Shown in pieces: positions 9,211-21,779 of a stretch of 64,000 nucleotides of DNA. The notes below the pieces were generated by a model, which saw only the letters and a list, made by a program, of their open reading frames with translations, was not told the DNA's origin and ran no database searches. Each line of letters begins with the position of its first letter. Within the stretch, counting starts at the first letter, position 1. Origin of the DNA: Sphagnum compactum (lineage: Eukaryota; Bryophyta; Sphagnopsida; Sphagnales); NCBI GenBank assembly GCA_965153455.1, contig OZ234495.1:17852875-17916874 (forward strand). Reading direction: 5' to 3'. The position numbers were made by a program, and so were the translations under genes.

Positions 9211-12200
9211 CTGAAAATTCTTTGATGCAACTGTCTATAGGTTTGCTTTTCATCTTTCCCAGGATAGTTTTCACTTTCTGTCCCTTGTGTATGGTGAAAT
9301 TGTTTTAGAGTACAGAACAACAAGCAAATATTTCATTATACCAAAACATAGCATCCATAACTAGAGCATATTGTAACTAGTGTCAAAACTTAATCATGGA
9401 GTGATATGACCTCGTCCTATGTGGATTTTAATCACTATTGCAGGACTTTTAGTCTCACATGACTATGATATTATGACTACATGATTAATAATCGTGAAAG
9501 GTAGCTAGGTTAAGTAGGTACATGGGTAGGTTAAGCAAGCAAGGCTAAGTAAAAAGGTTTAAAAATCTAGGTAGACCTTAAGTAGACCTAGATAGACATA
9601 TTAGGTCTCAACTAACCTTTGAATATAAGCTTAAGTGGATTTAATTTTTTCTTAATAAGTAACCATTAGATAAACATAAATACATATTCTAATATGAATT
9701 AATTTAAACCTATTTTAATTTAATTTAATTTAATCCAATCTTAGTTTAACCTAATTTAACCTACTCAATGTTAATTTACCCAAGTAACCTAGTTTATTTT
9801 AAATAACTTTATTTATTTTAATAAATCATATTTGAACTTAATGAACCATACTTCAACATATATAACTTAAATTAGTTTGATTAGCCAAGTTTACCAACTT
9901 TAGCAACCTTTAGATTTCACCAAATTTAGTCTAATTTATTCAAATTTAGCCAAATAGATGACCAATTTTAACTAAAGACATTTTAAGTTTAGCCAAATTT
10001 AGCCAAAATCATTTAGTTAAGCTATATTTATTTATTTTTAACCAAACTTTTAAATGTTTCACCCAAGTTTATCAAAATATAAGAAAATTTATCCTAATTT
10101 AACCAAAATTAACCAACTGTAGCTTTAGTTGGGCCAAGTTTAATCAAAATATTCTTTATTTAACTAAAATAATGTAGTTCAACAAATTTAGGTTATTTTA
10201 GCCAAATTTGGCAAAGTTTTACCAAATTTATCCTTGGGTTTAAGGTTCATTAATTTACAATATATTAAATTTATAAAATGACATTTAAAAAAAATATGAT
10301 TGAATATAATCTACATAATTGAAAATTATAAAAAATTGAACAAATGAAAAAAAATCTACAATTATAATGTTATATTAAGTGGTTGGACTTTAATAAATAT
10401 GGTATAATTAATTTGTAAATATGTATACATATATTATAATATTGTATATATATAATATGTACATAATAATGTAATAATACTAATATATTGTATGCATATT
10501 AATATATGCATACATGTATATGTAGATTAATAAATTATGTGTAAAATTATGTTATGTGAATATAGTATGGTACATAATATATATAAATATATTCATATTT
10601 CAGAGTTTAAAAATAAATTAAAAATATTCTAGGTTTTATATTTAAACTATACATATATTATTAAAGTTTATCATGTATTGAAACATAACATATATGTTAA
10701 AATTTTTGAAATTCAAAAGTGATTTTCTACCTTCAAAATTTGTTGTTTGAATTTTTAGTTCATACAAATATGTAAATTATGCTTCAAAGTTTAATAATCC
10801 ATATTCAAATTTTCATTTCAGTAATTATTGAATTTTATTTTATTTTTTTAACTATGTGATTTTTTACATTCAAACATTCAAAGATGATAAATCCTATATG
10901 GGGTAGTTGGATGACAAAGGCCTTGCACCATTTCAAATAGGTCCAAGGATCAAAACTTGATTTTAGCATGTTGACCAAGTTTGACCATGTTGACTATGGT
11001 CAACGTTGGGGGTATGTTGATTGATTATATGTACAATGAATGTATAACATTGATATGGTATGATCTATTTTTATATTATTAGTATACAAACCATACATTT
11101 ACAGTATATACATAATTCAAAATTAAATTAAATGAATAATTATTATATTATAGACAAAAATATAAATAATATTTTGTAGTCACATGTAGTCTACCAACTT
11201 GGACCCTCTTTTTGATGTAGTGTTTTGACCAAGGTGTTGGGGTGGACCAAATTCAAGGCAAGAATAAAACAACTTCATTTGAAGACTTTCGATGAAACAC
11301 AATTGCTATGTATATTAACAATAGTGAAGGCTTTGAATTATAGGCGGTCCAAGATTGATTGAAAATTTTCTTATGATTCAAAGGTGGCATTGCATCCCAT
11401 GTTGTGGAAACATGGTGATAGTATTCAGACACATGAAATATAACTATTAGGTTCATGAAAAGTTAATTTTGATTTGCTTCCATAGAATAGGTAGTTTGAA
11501 TTTAATTTGCAAGACATTTACAAAAGGTCATTAATTACAAGATAATCATAAATATCTTGAAGGGGTGTTGAACATATGTTCTCAAACTACTTGTTAGGAC
11601 CACTAATCTTTTTAGTTATATGTCTTTGAGCTTTTTGTTTGATGTCTAGTCATCCAAGTGACACTTCTTTTCGTCACATTGGTCTAGTATAAACCAATGT
11701 TCATTTTGGTCTTTCATGGAACAATTGGTATTTTTTCTTTTGTGTGAATTAGAAAGTCACTTACACCATCTAGTTTCTCAAACACCAAAACCAGTCACAT
11801 GAAGAACAAAAGTATCAACTCAAATTCCCCAACAGAATTTGAGTTGCTTTTGCTAATAATGTTGTTTAGTTACTTGGTGAATTCAATTGCAACCTACATA
11901 TATGAACTTAACTCATTGATGTGAGTTGAAAAACCCCCTCCCGCCCATGCACCTTTGTTGGCAAAAGGTGCAAAATGGGATAAACATTTATTTTTATGGT
12001 AGATAGTAGTAAGTAAAACAAAATATTAATGTCTATGCATGGTGCAATGAACACAGCTTGATATCCAAATTGGTTTAGCAACAAGGTGCCTAATAAATTT
12101 TTTATATTTTTATTTGTGTTTTGCAATAGAAATAAAAATAATTTACAATTTGACACTATTTTAAATAATGAAATTATTGTGCTTGAGAATTTCATTCAAT

Positions 12201-12477
12201 GTTCAATTTAAAATTAAAATTCTAATTAATGCATAACCAATTTAGGTATTAACATATTTGATGGATAGTTTCTATTAGATCAAAGTTTTGGAAGGGAGGA
12301 TTTAGACTAGACATATTGATTCTGAAAGACATATCCAAATTCATATTATTTGCCAAGTTGAAACTTGGATTGGAACAAGTGGGATGGAATTTTTAAATCA
12401 AAATTGATAATTTGGTGGATTGATAACATTAGTTACTTAATTTGCGAAAACTCCTAAAGCTCCCAACAAGTATTACT
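9211..12477. other. AT-rich intergenic DNA with degenerate TTTAACC/AAATTTAGCC repeats
   Basis: No gene found. From about 9500 to 10250, short motifs (TAGGTTAAG, AACCTAATTTAACC, CCAAATTTAGCCAAA) recur irregularly like an old minisatellite. From 10380 to 10680 the sequence is almost pure A/T with many TATATA and ATATAT runs. Short ORFs (such as the minus-strand one near 11908-12195) show no family features. Confidence 0.6.
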
Positions 12478-12837
12478 TGTGGTGGACCCATTTCAAAGCA
12501 ACTTATCACAAGGGGACTATTTTTCCACTTATTCCTTAGTGGTCAAATTGGGGTGTAAGGATAGGTGTGTTGTCCAATTCCTCATTTCAAAAGAACCTTT
12601 GGTCTTGATTTTAATTCTTGCTTTGTTTTTATGGAACTTTTGGTCTAGTCTTGAAATTGCAATTTTTGTAAAGAATGTAGAGTCGATTTGGTTTAAAACT
12701 AGGTCTAGATTATCATGTGATCTTATGTTGGCACTTACAACTATCATTGTCATCCCACATGTACAAAACATAGCATGAAAATACTTTGAATGGTACACCA
12801 TGTCCAAATCGCCTCCTTATTTCAGGCTAACATCACA
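12478..12837. mobile_element. TGTGGTGG...ACATCACA element, copy 2
   Basis: A 360-bp copy of the element at 4325-4713 in the same orientation. It shares the CTATTTTTCCACTTATTCC segment, the GGAACTTTTGGTCTAGTCTTG region and the GGCTAACATCACAA terminus. It carries several small deletions and substitutions, so the two copies are old. Confidence 0.75.
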
Positions 12838-13640
12838 ATGTTTTTAAACCACAAATTGTTATTGATAGTTGTGTGAATTTTGGATTTTTGTGCGTTAATA
12901 TGTTAACATATTTATTTCCACATGATTATCATGTGGATGTCTCATAATTTAAGTTTGAATGAATATAATGTTAATTATGTGTGATGAGTATACATTAAAA
13001 GAATGTACTAGTTCATCATGTAAATAGATTACATGAATCATGCAATACTTATATATTAAATTGCACTAAAAAACTCAACGATTGTGTCCTTGCACTCAAT
13101 AATGCTACAGCATTAACTTTGTATATCTTTGTTTTGATAATTAATATGAAATTCATGCTACATTTATCTACATTTTTGTGGTGTACAATTGGTGTGATTT
13201 TTATTTTTATGTCTAACAACTTATTTGATTTTTTTTTAATGCATTTTAATTTGTGTGACACATGTCTAAAAGTTATGACTTATACATACTTGTCAATATA
13301 TGTCATATATTGTTCAAGTATCTTGTGTAGCTTATGTATGTACATTTAGAGATGTTATGTGAACAATAATAGCTTGTCCATAATTGTCAACATGTTGTCC
13401 ATAATGTGTGTTGTTTCTATTTGTACATATATACAATGGTGCATATATACACATGTATACATAATTTGTATATATTAATAATATGTGTGTACAAATTTGC
13501 TATATCTTTTTGTGTAAACAAATGTGTTTAATACACCAAAGGTATACATACTATTTGTTTTTGAAATTAATGCATATTGTGCATTAGTATCCCAACTTGT
13601 ATATAATTAGTTGGGTTAAAGAAATAGACTTATAAAATGT
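12838..13640. other. AT-rich spacer, no gene found
   Basis: Contains short ORFs on both strands around 13049-13349 that are A/T-driven and lack motifs. TATA-rich patches lie near 13420-13500. Confidence 0.6.
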
Positions 13641-13649
13641 GAAGGGTTT

Positions 13650-14960
13650 GTTATTTGCACAAACCTCTTTCTACCTCTGGTTTACAACTGCCCATCCTAA
13701 AATAGAGGTTCAACAAAAGAAATTTGAAGGCCTTCAAAGCCCTATTTTGTGAAACAATGCAAAGGCATGAATGTATGTTACTGCAAGTACCATGTTGAAC
13801 TTGATTTGTTACGGCATGGGCTAAATAGCTTAAGGGATGGCATAAAGCTAGGAGTGCATGTGTTGAATGCTTGTACATGCCAATGCATAATTTGTTCACA
13901 AGGTGAATAGCTTGAACATGACAATACAAGGGGTGACAAAATTGTGGGAAGATTGTGTGTGCCCAAAAGGGGACTTTGAAAAGTGCCACAAGTTGGACTA
14001 CCTCATGGGGGAGTGTGTTGAATGTGGGATGGGCAAGTTGGCAATTTGTCTTAATGAGTGAATTGCACATGGGTCTCGGGCAATGGCTTGGAGATGTTTT
14101 AAGCAAGAGACTGTTCAAATGATATATGAAGGGAAACCCAAGAAAAGGATTAAAGAAGCAATCAAGAAAACTATAGCTTCTACCATCTTAAAGTACTTAT
14201 GACCCAAGTTACAACAATTCATCAAGCACAACTTTGTGGCCTGAGATGGCAGGACACTCGATGTAGATTGGTTATGGCTAACTTGCTTTTAACTACATTT
14301 TTATCACACATTGACTTTGTTGAAAATTACACTTTTTAGATCCAAATGAAATCTAATCAATGCACTAACATTCATTCCAAGTCAATATATTGGTGCACAT
14401 AACATACAAAGTGGACCTTACAAGTGGAGATGATGAGGAAGGTGAAACATTCATCAAGGACAGTCGTTTTTACATCTTTGTTGATAAGTCACATGACATT
14501 TTATTTGTTCAACCTTATTTACTACAACATTGGAATTGGCTTACAAATCATGGTGTGACACCACAACATATAATTTTCAGTGATGGATATGCAAATCAAT
14601 TCAAGGGTTCATAAGTTATGTATTTTATGGCTCACTATGTAGGTTTGACATCAAGTTGCAAAATGAGTTAACATTACTTTAGGACAAGACATGGGAAGGG
14701 GGAATGGGATGGTGCAAGTGCTATTGTGAAAAGGGCTTTGAGGGCATAACAACTCCACAATCCACAAAGGAAGCACCAAGATGCAGTTGATGTCGTGAAT
14801 TTGATGTTGAAGATCATGTGATTACTAGCTTTCACTATCAGAAGTGGGGGCGCAGTGAAAATGGTTATGGGTGGAAGCATATTATGGGGGGGGTCACTTT
14901 GGGCACTTTCATGACATGTATGTAGTCTATATTTTTGCAAAACGCGTTGCATTTAATTTG
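13650..14960 (+). mobile_element. Decayed transposase-like coding remnant
   Basis: Read in shifting frames on the plus strand. The best piece (14390-14614) gives VDLTSGDDEEGETFIKD, an acidic switch, then HIIFSDGYANQFKGS. The next frames give a GTGHGKGEWDGA-like segment (visible as TRHGKGEWDGASAIVKRALRA) at about 14680-14750 and QLHNPQRK with DAVDVVN. The order SDG-x-QFK, HGKG-x-DG, VKR recalls cellular or TE-encoded nuclease-like proteins widespread in eukaryotes. I cannot name the superfamily. Upstream pieces (about 13700-14250) contain Cys/His pairs and many stops. The long minus-strand ORF at 13651-14118 is antisense to this remnant and is not called. Many stops and frameshifts show it is dead. 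Confidence 0.6.
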
Positions 14961-17512
14961 GGTTTCACTTTTGGTGTTTGGGTTTAATATTTTGATTTTC
15001 ACAAAGTTAATGATATATCTAATATTATTTAAATAAATAAATAAATTTTAAAATTTTAAATTCAAGGACTAATGAATATGTTTATGGTATATGTAGTATA
15101 ATAAAGCTTGTTCATGTTTTTGGACTACATTAGGTTTAGGTTTGAGTTAGTCAATTCAAATATGTTTGAAATGAAATTTTAAAAATGACCCACCTCACAT
15201 ATTGTGTCTCTTCCATTTTAAAGTGATAGTTTGTCAAAATGTTAATTCCACATATTTATGGTCATCACCCCCAAAAACACCCATTTCTGAAATGATAATT
15301 ATCAAACTCTTCACATGGCTTATAAACTTATTCCAATCATGTGGAATCATAATGTTTAATAAATACTACAAATTTCATAAAAACTAAAAATCAATTCAAT
15401 CATTTTTTTAGTATATTTTCAATTTTTAATACATAGTCACATACATATTTTTGCCACAAATATACTTTGGAATCACATAATATAAGTTGGAAAAACGAAA
15501 AAAATAAAATTGATTGAATTATTTGTGTTATGATCTACCATATTATGCAAAAAATTTGGAAAAATATGCTCCAAAATTACCATGGTTGAAGTTCAAACAT
15601 GGACACCCCTCAAAAACAATACAATGTGATAACATTTTTGGCCCCCTCGTAATGTGCTTTCACCCCTATGTATTTTTAGCCAATTCATGGATGTTATTTC
15701 TCTATACCCATGTGGTCCTAACATGCAAATTTGTGATGTTGCCAACTCATCACAAAGTGAAAAGCTTTGAACTAGTTTACCAACTTCCAGATGAGGCCCT
15801 ATAAGTTATCAAATCTAGGATTGATGCAAGTTCCTAGTTGGTAAGTACTTGAGATTTCAGTTTCTATATCTTATGTATATATGTTCTTGAAATTGAATTT
15901 CTAAAGAAGATAAACATTGTTGGTTGAGCCTTGGAATGGTCTTACAGTTCTCTTCCAAATTTTGTTTGAGCTAGCTAGTAATGCATTTTGTAAATTTTGC
16001 CACAAAACTTAGGATTTTTGTTATGTTTAAGTTAGTGGGAATGTTATGGTGGTTATTTGTTAGTACACATATTAATTTTGAAGGTTCCTAATCCGCTATA
16101 GTTTGTGATTGGTTGATTTCATTTTAGACTAGACTAATTGGGTCAACTTAATGATTACCTTTTCATCACTTGTGTAATTTCTTTTTTAAGGTTAAGTTTT
16201 GTGTGATGCTGAGGTGAGGGCAGGAAGTTCCTAGTGGTGTGAAAGCAATGGAAGATATAGGTGGACTTAAGGTGTTTGGGTTGGAAGGGCATTAAATATA
16301 TTTTTTGGCCGTTATATTTCAAGATTATACTTAATATATTCTGCCCATGGAAAAGTTTTATTGGCAAAGCTACAAAATGATGTGAATACTAGAATGTTGG
16401 TGAAGTCATAAGAATTTTTAATTCATTCTACATCTTTTAAATCAACTACTTTCAGTGTGACAAATGCATGACTTATGCACAAGGTAAACCAAATGTGTTT
16501 TGATAGCCATTATGAACAACTATAGTTGATTTGTTGATGCGAATGTGAGGTGACCACATGGTGAATTTGCATTATGTTACACATTTTGTTTAGATGTAGG
16601 TTTGTGTGTAGGGCAACAAACAATAGAAGGTTCTTGAAACATATTGTAGGTCTAATAATTAAACTACAAGTTGTTTACATAACAATTTTTCCACAAAGAC
16701 AAAAAATTGGTTTCTGTTTCCATCTTGTTTGTGTTATATACTATGAAACCAAAAAATGAATTCTACTACAATTCAATTATTGTTGGGTGAAAGCATGATC
16801 AATTAGACACAAAAAGTAGTTTCATTCGTGTAGTTAGGTGAAAACACAATCAAGTAGACCTCAAAAGTAGTCTTCTCTAATTCGAAAGTAATGAATTTGA
16901 CATTTAAACATGAAAATGGCTCAAGAACTTCTCCTATCATAATGCAAAACCAATTGACATCATAAGAATGGAATGAATTTCATAAGAATGAAAAGTAATT
17001 GCATCGTAAAGGTGTGTAAATAATGGGTTTGAAAATTAAAAATTAAAATGTCTTAAACATACTTCATTTTCAAAAACCAAATATAACATTTCTAAATTAC
17101 ATGTTTCCACAAAATTTGTGGTATATTTCAAGGCTCCCATTTTATTTATTTTGATTTGGACATTGTTTTAATCTACTTGCACCTACTTTTATGAAATAGG
17201 ACATTTACCTACACCTACTTTCATTCACAATAACCTTACTTCACTATTGATTAAATATGTTTTTATCATATTTTTTCACACAAAATCAAGAACCATATTA
17301 ACTTCAATCTTTCTACCCAACCAAATTACATGTTTGATAATTTCATGATATATTTCAAGGTACTTGTAATTCAACCTAGAAAAGTACACTAACTGGTCTA
17401 CTTGACTATACTTTCACCCAATCATATTTTGGCATATAAATGCAAGAAAGTAGAATCAAAACATTTGCACTCATTACCAAACCATCATGTTGCTCAATAA
17501 TGGATTTATAGT
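14961..17512. other. AT-rich intergenic DNA, no gene found
   Basis: Short ORFs (15514-15804 and 16155-16367, for example) have no recognisable domain. They may be fragments of the same old element upstream, but I cannot support that. Confidence 0.5.
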
Positions 17513-17908
17513 TTGTTATATACAAAGTTTGAGTTGAGTAATCAAGGTGAGGGAGAGATAATCAAACAAGCTTGCAAATGGGACAACCTTACCATTGTGA
17601 TTTGGGACTATGAAGGGGCAAATGTCATATATTTCCCAAACCAAGAAGAAGGCGAATATGATGTGGATATTTCTCGATTACCGAAGGACTTATTGTACAA
17701 GGGCATACCATTGACATTATATGTCAAAACTAACAATGTAGTGGACAAGGAAAGTGTGTGTTCATAACATGGGATCACAATGGCATTAGTGTCAAATATC
17801 TTCCATGTGCATTCAAAAGTGTCTATGTTTTAGGTGTTTCAAATTTGCTTGAAGACTTGTTGTATGAAGACATCCTAACAAAGTTTCATGTCTACAACAC
17901 ATAGGACT
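17513..17908 (+). pseudogene. Broken ORF with two internal protein repeats, family unknown
   Basis: The first 84 codons (17513-17767) include WDYEGANVIYFP, then DISRLPKDLLYKGIPLTLYV. After a one-base shift near 17757 the next frame reads CVFITWDHNGISVKYLP, then GVSNLLEDLLYEDILTKFHVY and a stop at about 17903. The two halves align as one unit of about 50 residues (WD-x-x-G-x-x-V-x-Y-x-P ... L-x-x-DLLY-x-x-I). This is the only clear sign of selection for protein in the surrounding 2 kb. I do not recognise the unit. It could be part of a larger TE or host gene whose other parts are lost. Confidence 0.5.
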
Positions 17909-18229
17909 ATTTATATGACATTTGTTAATTTTGAGTTGAATTCATGAAAAAAAAGAATAACAAACGTTTTTGCCAAGAAAGTTTTTGTTTAGAAACTATT
18001 GAAAGTACGATTTTGATAGTGTATTATCAGGGTTTCATATTTTGATAAATATTGTAATTGATTCAATTCGAATTAATTTAAAAACATTTTTTTGGGTAAT
18101 TTATCATTTTTTTCTATCATAATAATTAAAACCAAATGTTCCTTTTTTTTTAGCCCCCATTAAAAAGATGTGTTACAAAATTGCATCAAATTTTGCTCCC
18201 AATAAGGAAGGATTGTTTTACATTTTTCC

Positions 18230-18590
18230 ATTTGTTCCTTTCAAGTTCCCAATGGGTTCCCATCAGGTTTCCAATATGTTCCCAATATGTTCCCTAGGTT
18301 CCCAATGTGTTCCCCAAAGGTGTTTTCAATAGCACCTCATTTTAATCCCATATATTTTCCCCAAAGTCTTCCCTTTTCACTATATAAGTGGGCCAAATGC
18401 AGAGGCACTCCATCTTTCCACAAAATCTTTTATTTTCGAGGGCCTCCATAGTTTAAACATTTTTTTTGTTATGGGCCAATCAAATTGGCTCATTGCAAAA
18501 AAACAAAAGTTGGACTTGTGAAGCACCCCCAACTGATTAATATGAAACATAATAAGTACCTTAGTTTTATAAGAGGGGATCACACAACAT
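18230..18590 (+). repeat. LTR-like repeat with TATA box, copy 1
   Basis: About 350 bp shared with 47050-47370: repeated GTTCCCAATGTGTTCCCC motifs, AATAGCACCTC, CACTATATAAGTGGG (a TATA-like box), GGCACTCCATCTTTCCA, GCCTCCATAGTTT and TTATGGGCCAATC. A TATA box followed by a conserved start region inside a dispersed repeat fits an LTR promoter. The ends are not clear, so LTR status is inference. Confidence 0.7.
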
Positions 18591-18599
18591 GGCAACCGA

Positions 18600-18895
18600 A
18601 AGGGTTTTAATTGCCATTAGGGGGGAAGCGAAGAAGGAAAAAAAATGAAGAGGGAGGGGGAGGATCGCCTTACATGGCGACTGAAAAGGTTTTGGTCGCC
18701 ATCAAGTGGAATCAAAAGAGGAGCGGAAAAACTTGTGGTGACCAAAAGGTTTTCGGTTGCCATAGCCACGTGGTGACCAAAAACCTTTGGTCACCACAGT
18801 CTCATGGTGATGGCAACCAAATTTGGTCGCCATAGTTTGATGGCGATGGTGACCAAATTTGGTTACCATAGTTTGATGGCGACCAAATAATGGGA
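18600..18895. repeat. Cluster of GGYGACCAAA...TTTGGTCRCC hairpins
   Basis: A series of short palindromes of the same type: TGGCGACTGAAAAGGTTTTGGTCGCCA (about 18674), TGGTGACCAAAAG...GGTTGCCA (about 18736), TGGTGACCAAAAACCTTTGG (18771 on), TGGCAACCAAATTTGGTCGC (about 18812) and TGGTGACCAAATTTGGTTAC (about 18848). They are joined by repeats of CATAGTTTGATGGCGATGG. The cluster directly follows LTR-like copy 1 and may belong to the same element. Confidence 0.85.
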
Positions 18896-18999
18896 GGAAT
18901 GGCACCTCGCATGTGATTAGACCTCCAATTGCTGGAAGGCCAAAAACCTTCCAAAAGGGTTGAATTTTGAGTGGGTAAAGGATTTGACAACAACTCAAA

Positions 19000-19750
19000 C
19001 ATGCATGTTTTCCTAATAAGCTACATAGGGACCAAGCTTTTGGCTGTAGGTTTCATCCTTATACATCCCCATTTTCCAAAACTCCACATATTTAAAAAAC
19101 CCATCGTTAATAAATTTTTCCTTGTCAATGGACTTGGTGGCATCATTCCCCCATATAGGGCGAAAAGGAACAAGATTCAAAAGTCCTTGGGGTGGCTTGG
19201 GATGACCTGAGTCATTTACTTACCACAATCGAATGGGAGGTCCATCCTTAGGACTCTACACAGCATCAAAAAGAAACACCTTGTATTGCATAACAGGCCA
19301 CTTGATGGAATCAACAAAAAAACAAAACAAATGCATGTCGATATGGCCAACCAAGATTTCAGGCTCATCCTTCAAGCATCTTTCGACCCAAGTCTTAAAT
19401 TCCGGGATTTCTTGGATAAGTTGAGGAATTAAAGGACGATCCTGTGAAACCATGAATACTTTCATTAAGTCAGCCAATACATAATTATCTTATTCCCTCA
19501 ATGTTTTGGAAAGAAAAACTGCCATTGATGTCTTCATGGGTGTGGCCAACAATTAGAAACCCTAGTTGCACTTCTTCAAACAATTCTCTTGCAGTTAGGA
19601 AAGACAAGAATGCAAGCAAGTGATGATTCTTGTTATCTTTCACATAATTGTCCATTTGAAGAAACAACTTCCTAGGCAACAACTTAGCAACAGTGAAATT
19701 CTTCGATGCTTTCAATGCAGCCAAATAATGAAAACCTCCATGCATCAATA
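19000..19750 (-). mobile_element. Decayed DUF7869-like transposon protein remnant
   Basis: Minus-strand translation from 19748 down gives LPRKLFLQMDNYVKDNKN, LLAFLSFLTARELFEEVQLG and VGHTHEDINGSF. After a one-base shift and a TAA it gives DNYVLADLMKVFMVSQDRP, FKTWVERCLKDEPEILVGH and VMQYKV. It then continues to about 19000 as PPIRLW, VPFRPIWGNDA and KLGPYVAY. The QxDN...KDNKN and VGHTHEDIDxxF signatures are those I associate with DUF7869-type proteins, common in repeat-rich plant and fungal genomes. The family label is from memory. At least one frameshift and several stops make it dead. Confidence 0.65.
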
Positions 19751-19759
19751 TTCACAACA

Positions 19760-20740
19760 ACACATTTTGGGTTTTGTGACTAGCCTTTACAACTACATAC
19801 TAATCAAAAAGGATACGTATGACCCATGATTAATGAGTTGTTAAACCCATGTCGTTTTTGGGTGAAAACATGATTGGGGGAAGCAAAGTATGATCCCAAA
19901 TGGTAGTTTTCCATACTATCACTAACAAAGTACTCAACATCACAATGACATAAGAATATAATACAATTTAAATGATAAAATCATAATGGTTATGAACATA
20001 CCTTTTTATTTCTAAAAGCATTTTAAATTTGGATACAATCACATTATACTTTGTTGTACTCTTTTTTTATCAACGAATGTCCCAAAATATAACTTACCAC
20101 ATCACATGGAGTTAGTACTATAAAAAAATTAATGTTTTTAAAAAATAAATATTTTCACTAACCAAGACATCTTAATGTTAAAAAAACCTAAAAAACATGC
20201 TTATGAAACATCATATTAATTTGGGATAATTTGGCAAAAATCAATAAAAAAATGTTTAAAAACTTCAAATCCATTGGTTGAAATGACATTTTCAATTCAT
20301 AAGCATAATAGACTAATTGTTTTAAAAAATTCATGTGTTTTAACACTTACGCCAAATTAACCCAAATTTTGACATGCTTTAAGTCATGAGCCAAAATATC
20401 ATGTACAAAAAGATGTATCTAAATTCATTGAAAAATGATGCATAAGTATAATGGACAACTTAATAATTTGAAATTTTCATAATGAAATTGGTTTGCAGCT
20501 CCAAATAATGCATTCATTTAAGTAAATCAATGTAAATTTCGTTGTAAATCCAAGTCAACATGGTAATAAATGAGGTTAAACTCAACTTGGATGTGTTTTA
20601 ACATCTTAGTCATTTAATTTGAAAACAAAATCACATTAGTGTAGCAAACTTTTAGTACTGTAAGTATGTCCATAATTGCAATGCCTTAACATGCTTTCAC
20701 CCTTCACCCATTTAGTCGCAAGGGACGTTTAGTTATAAAG
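19760..20740. other. AT-rich spacer, no gene found
   Basis: No coding signal. Sequence is A/T-rich with short ATTAATTTG-like words. Confidence 0.55.
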
Positions 20741-20744
20741 CCCA

Positions 20745-21000
20745 GTCGTTTTAATGATTGGGATTTTTTAATTTAAACTAATTACCTATTTTAGGCAACC
20801 TATGCTACCTAACTTCGTTAAATGGCTTAGATTAATAACAAACGTTGACTCCTAGCCCAAGAAACCTAAACTAGGCTACCTAACCTAAGCCAAGTGGCCT
20901 AGTTATCATAGATTGCAAGAATGAGGACTTGAACCCCTTGTGAGGTGACTTTTTATCCCTCTACTCTTAGTTCTATGAAGTGATTATACTTAGAGGTACA
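20745..21000 (-). mobile_element. tRNA-like SINE candidate
   Basis: On the minus strand GGGGTTCAAGTCCTC (about 20939-20925) matches the pol III B-box consensus GGTTCRANTCC. Plausible D-arm sequence lies about 40-50 bases upstream. Downstream, TTAGGTTAGGTAGCCTAG resembles text after a second, weaker tRNA-like head at 36120-36190. Could be chance; the A box is poor here. Confidence 0.35.
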
Positions 21001-21779
21001 TATGTTATTAGTGAAGGAAAAATGCAAAATGTATCTTTAGATATTAAATTGCGTTTGTAGTTTAAAAAAAATAGTTTGCCTCCTATGCATCATTTATGAT
21101 TTGAAATTGATAAATATATTTTCTACATCTAAACTCTCCAAATTTAGAATTTTATGTTAAATTGTCACCCACCTAAACCAACTTCTAAGGATTTGACAAT
21201 ATGTTCAACTTGACAACAGACCTCCAATCACACAAAACATTGTTCATATCACATACATTATTCAAATATAGCTTGCATTAGTTCATTGGAAAGCTAGCTA
21301 CAAGGCGCACTTGCCTACCAAATTTTAAGTTTTTCACCCAAATCAGTAAACTACACTCCTGGGAACATGAATGTGACTCCCATGCTTCACCTTTGGCTTG
21401 CACCTTTGCAAGCCCTTGCCTTGGTCGCAAGCCCAAAGCTAAGGTCATGACATTTGTGAAGAGGGTATTTATTCCACCATAATTGTTTTTTAGGAAACTT
21501 CTATGCGACACTATTTATCTCAAGTCCTCTAAGATTAAAAACAAATAGTGAAACCTATAATGTTTTAACATTAGGATGTCTATGTTGTGTTGAACCCAAC
21601 ATAGTAGTGATTGTGCCACTCAAGCCTCTAATGAAGTTAAAGTTTGGCTTTGACATAATGCCCTAACTAGGGACCCTTAAGTAATTTCCTATATTTTTCC
21701 TTTTGATCCATTTAGTCTGGTTAGCTTTGTAGATTTAAGATTGCCCTATAGCAATAGGAATTTTTTAATAAGTGGGGCT

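Noticed and set aside
13651-14118. 155-codon minus-strand ORF as a gene
   Set aside because: It lies antisense to a transposase-like remnant on the plus strand, and its residues have no family pattern.
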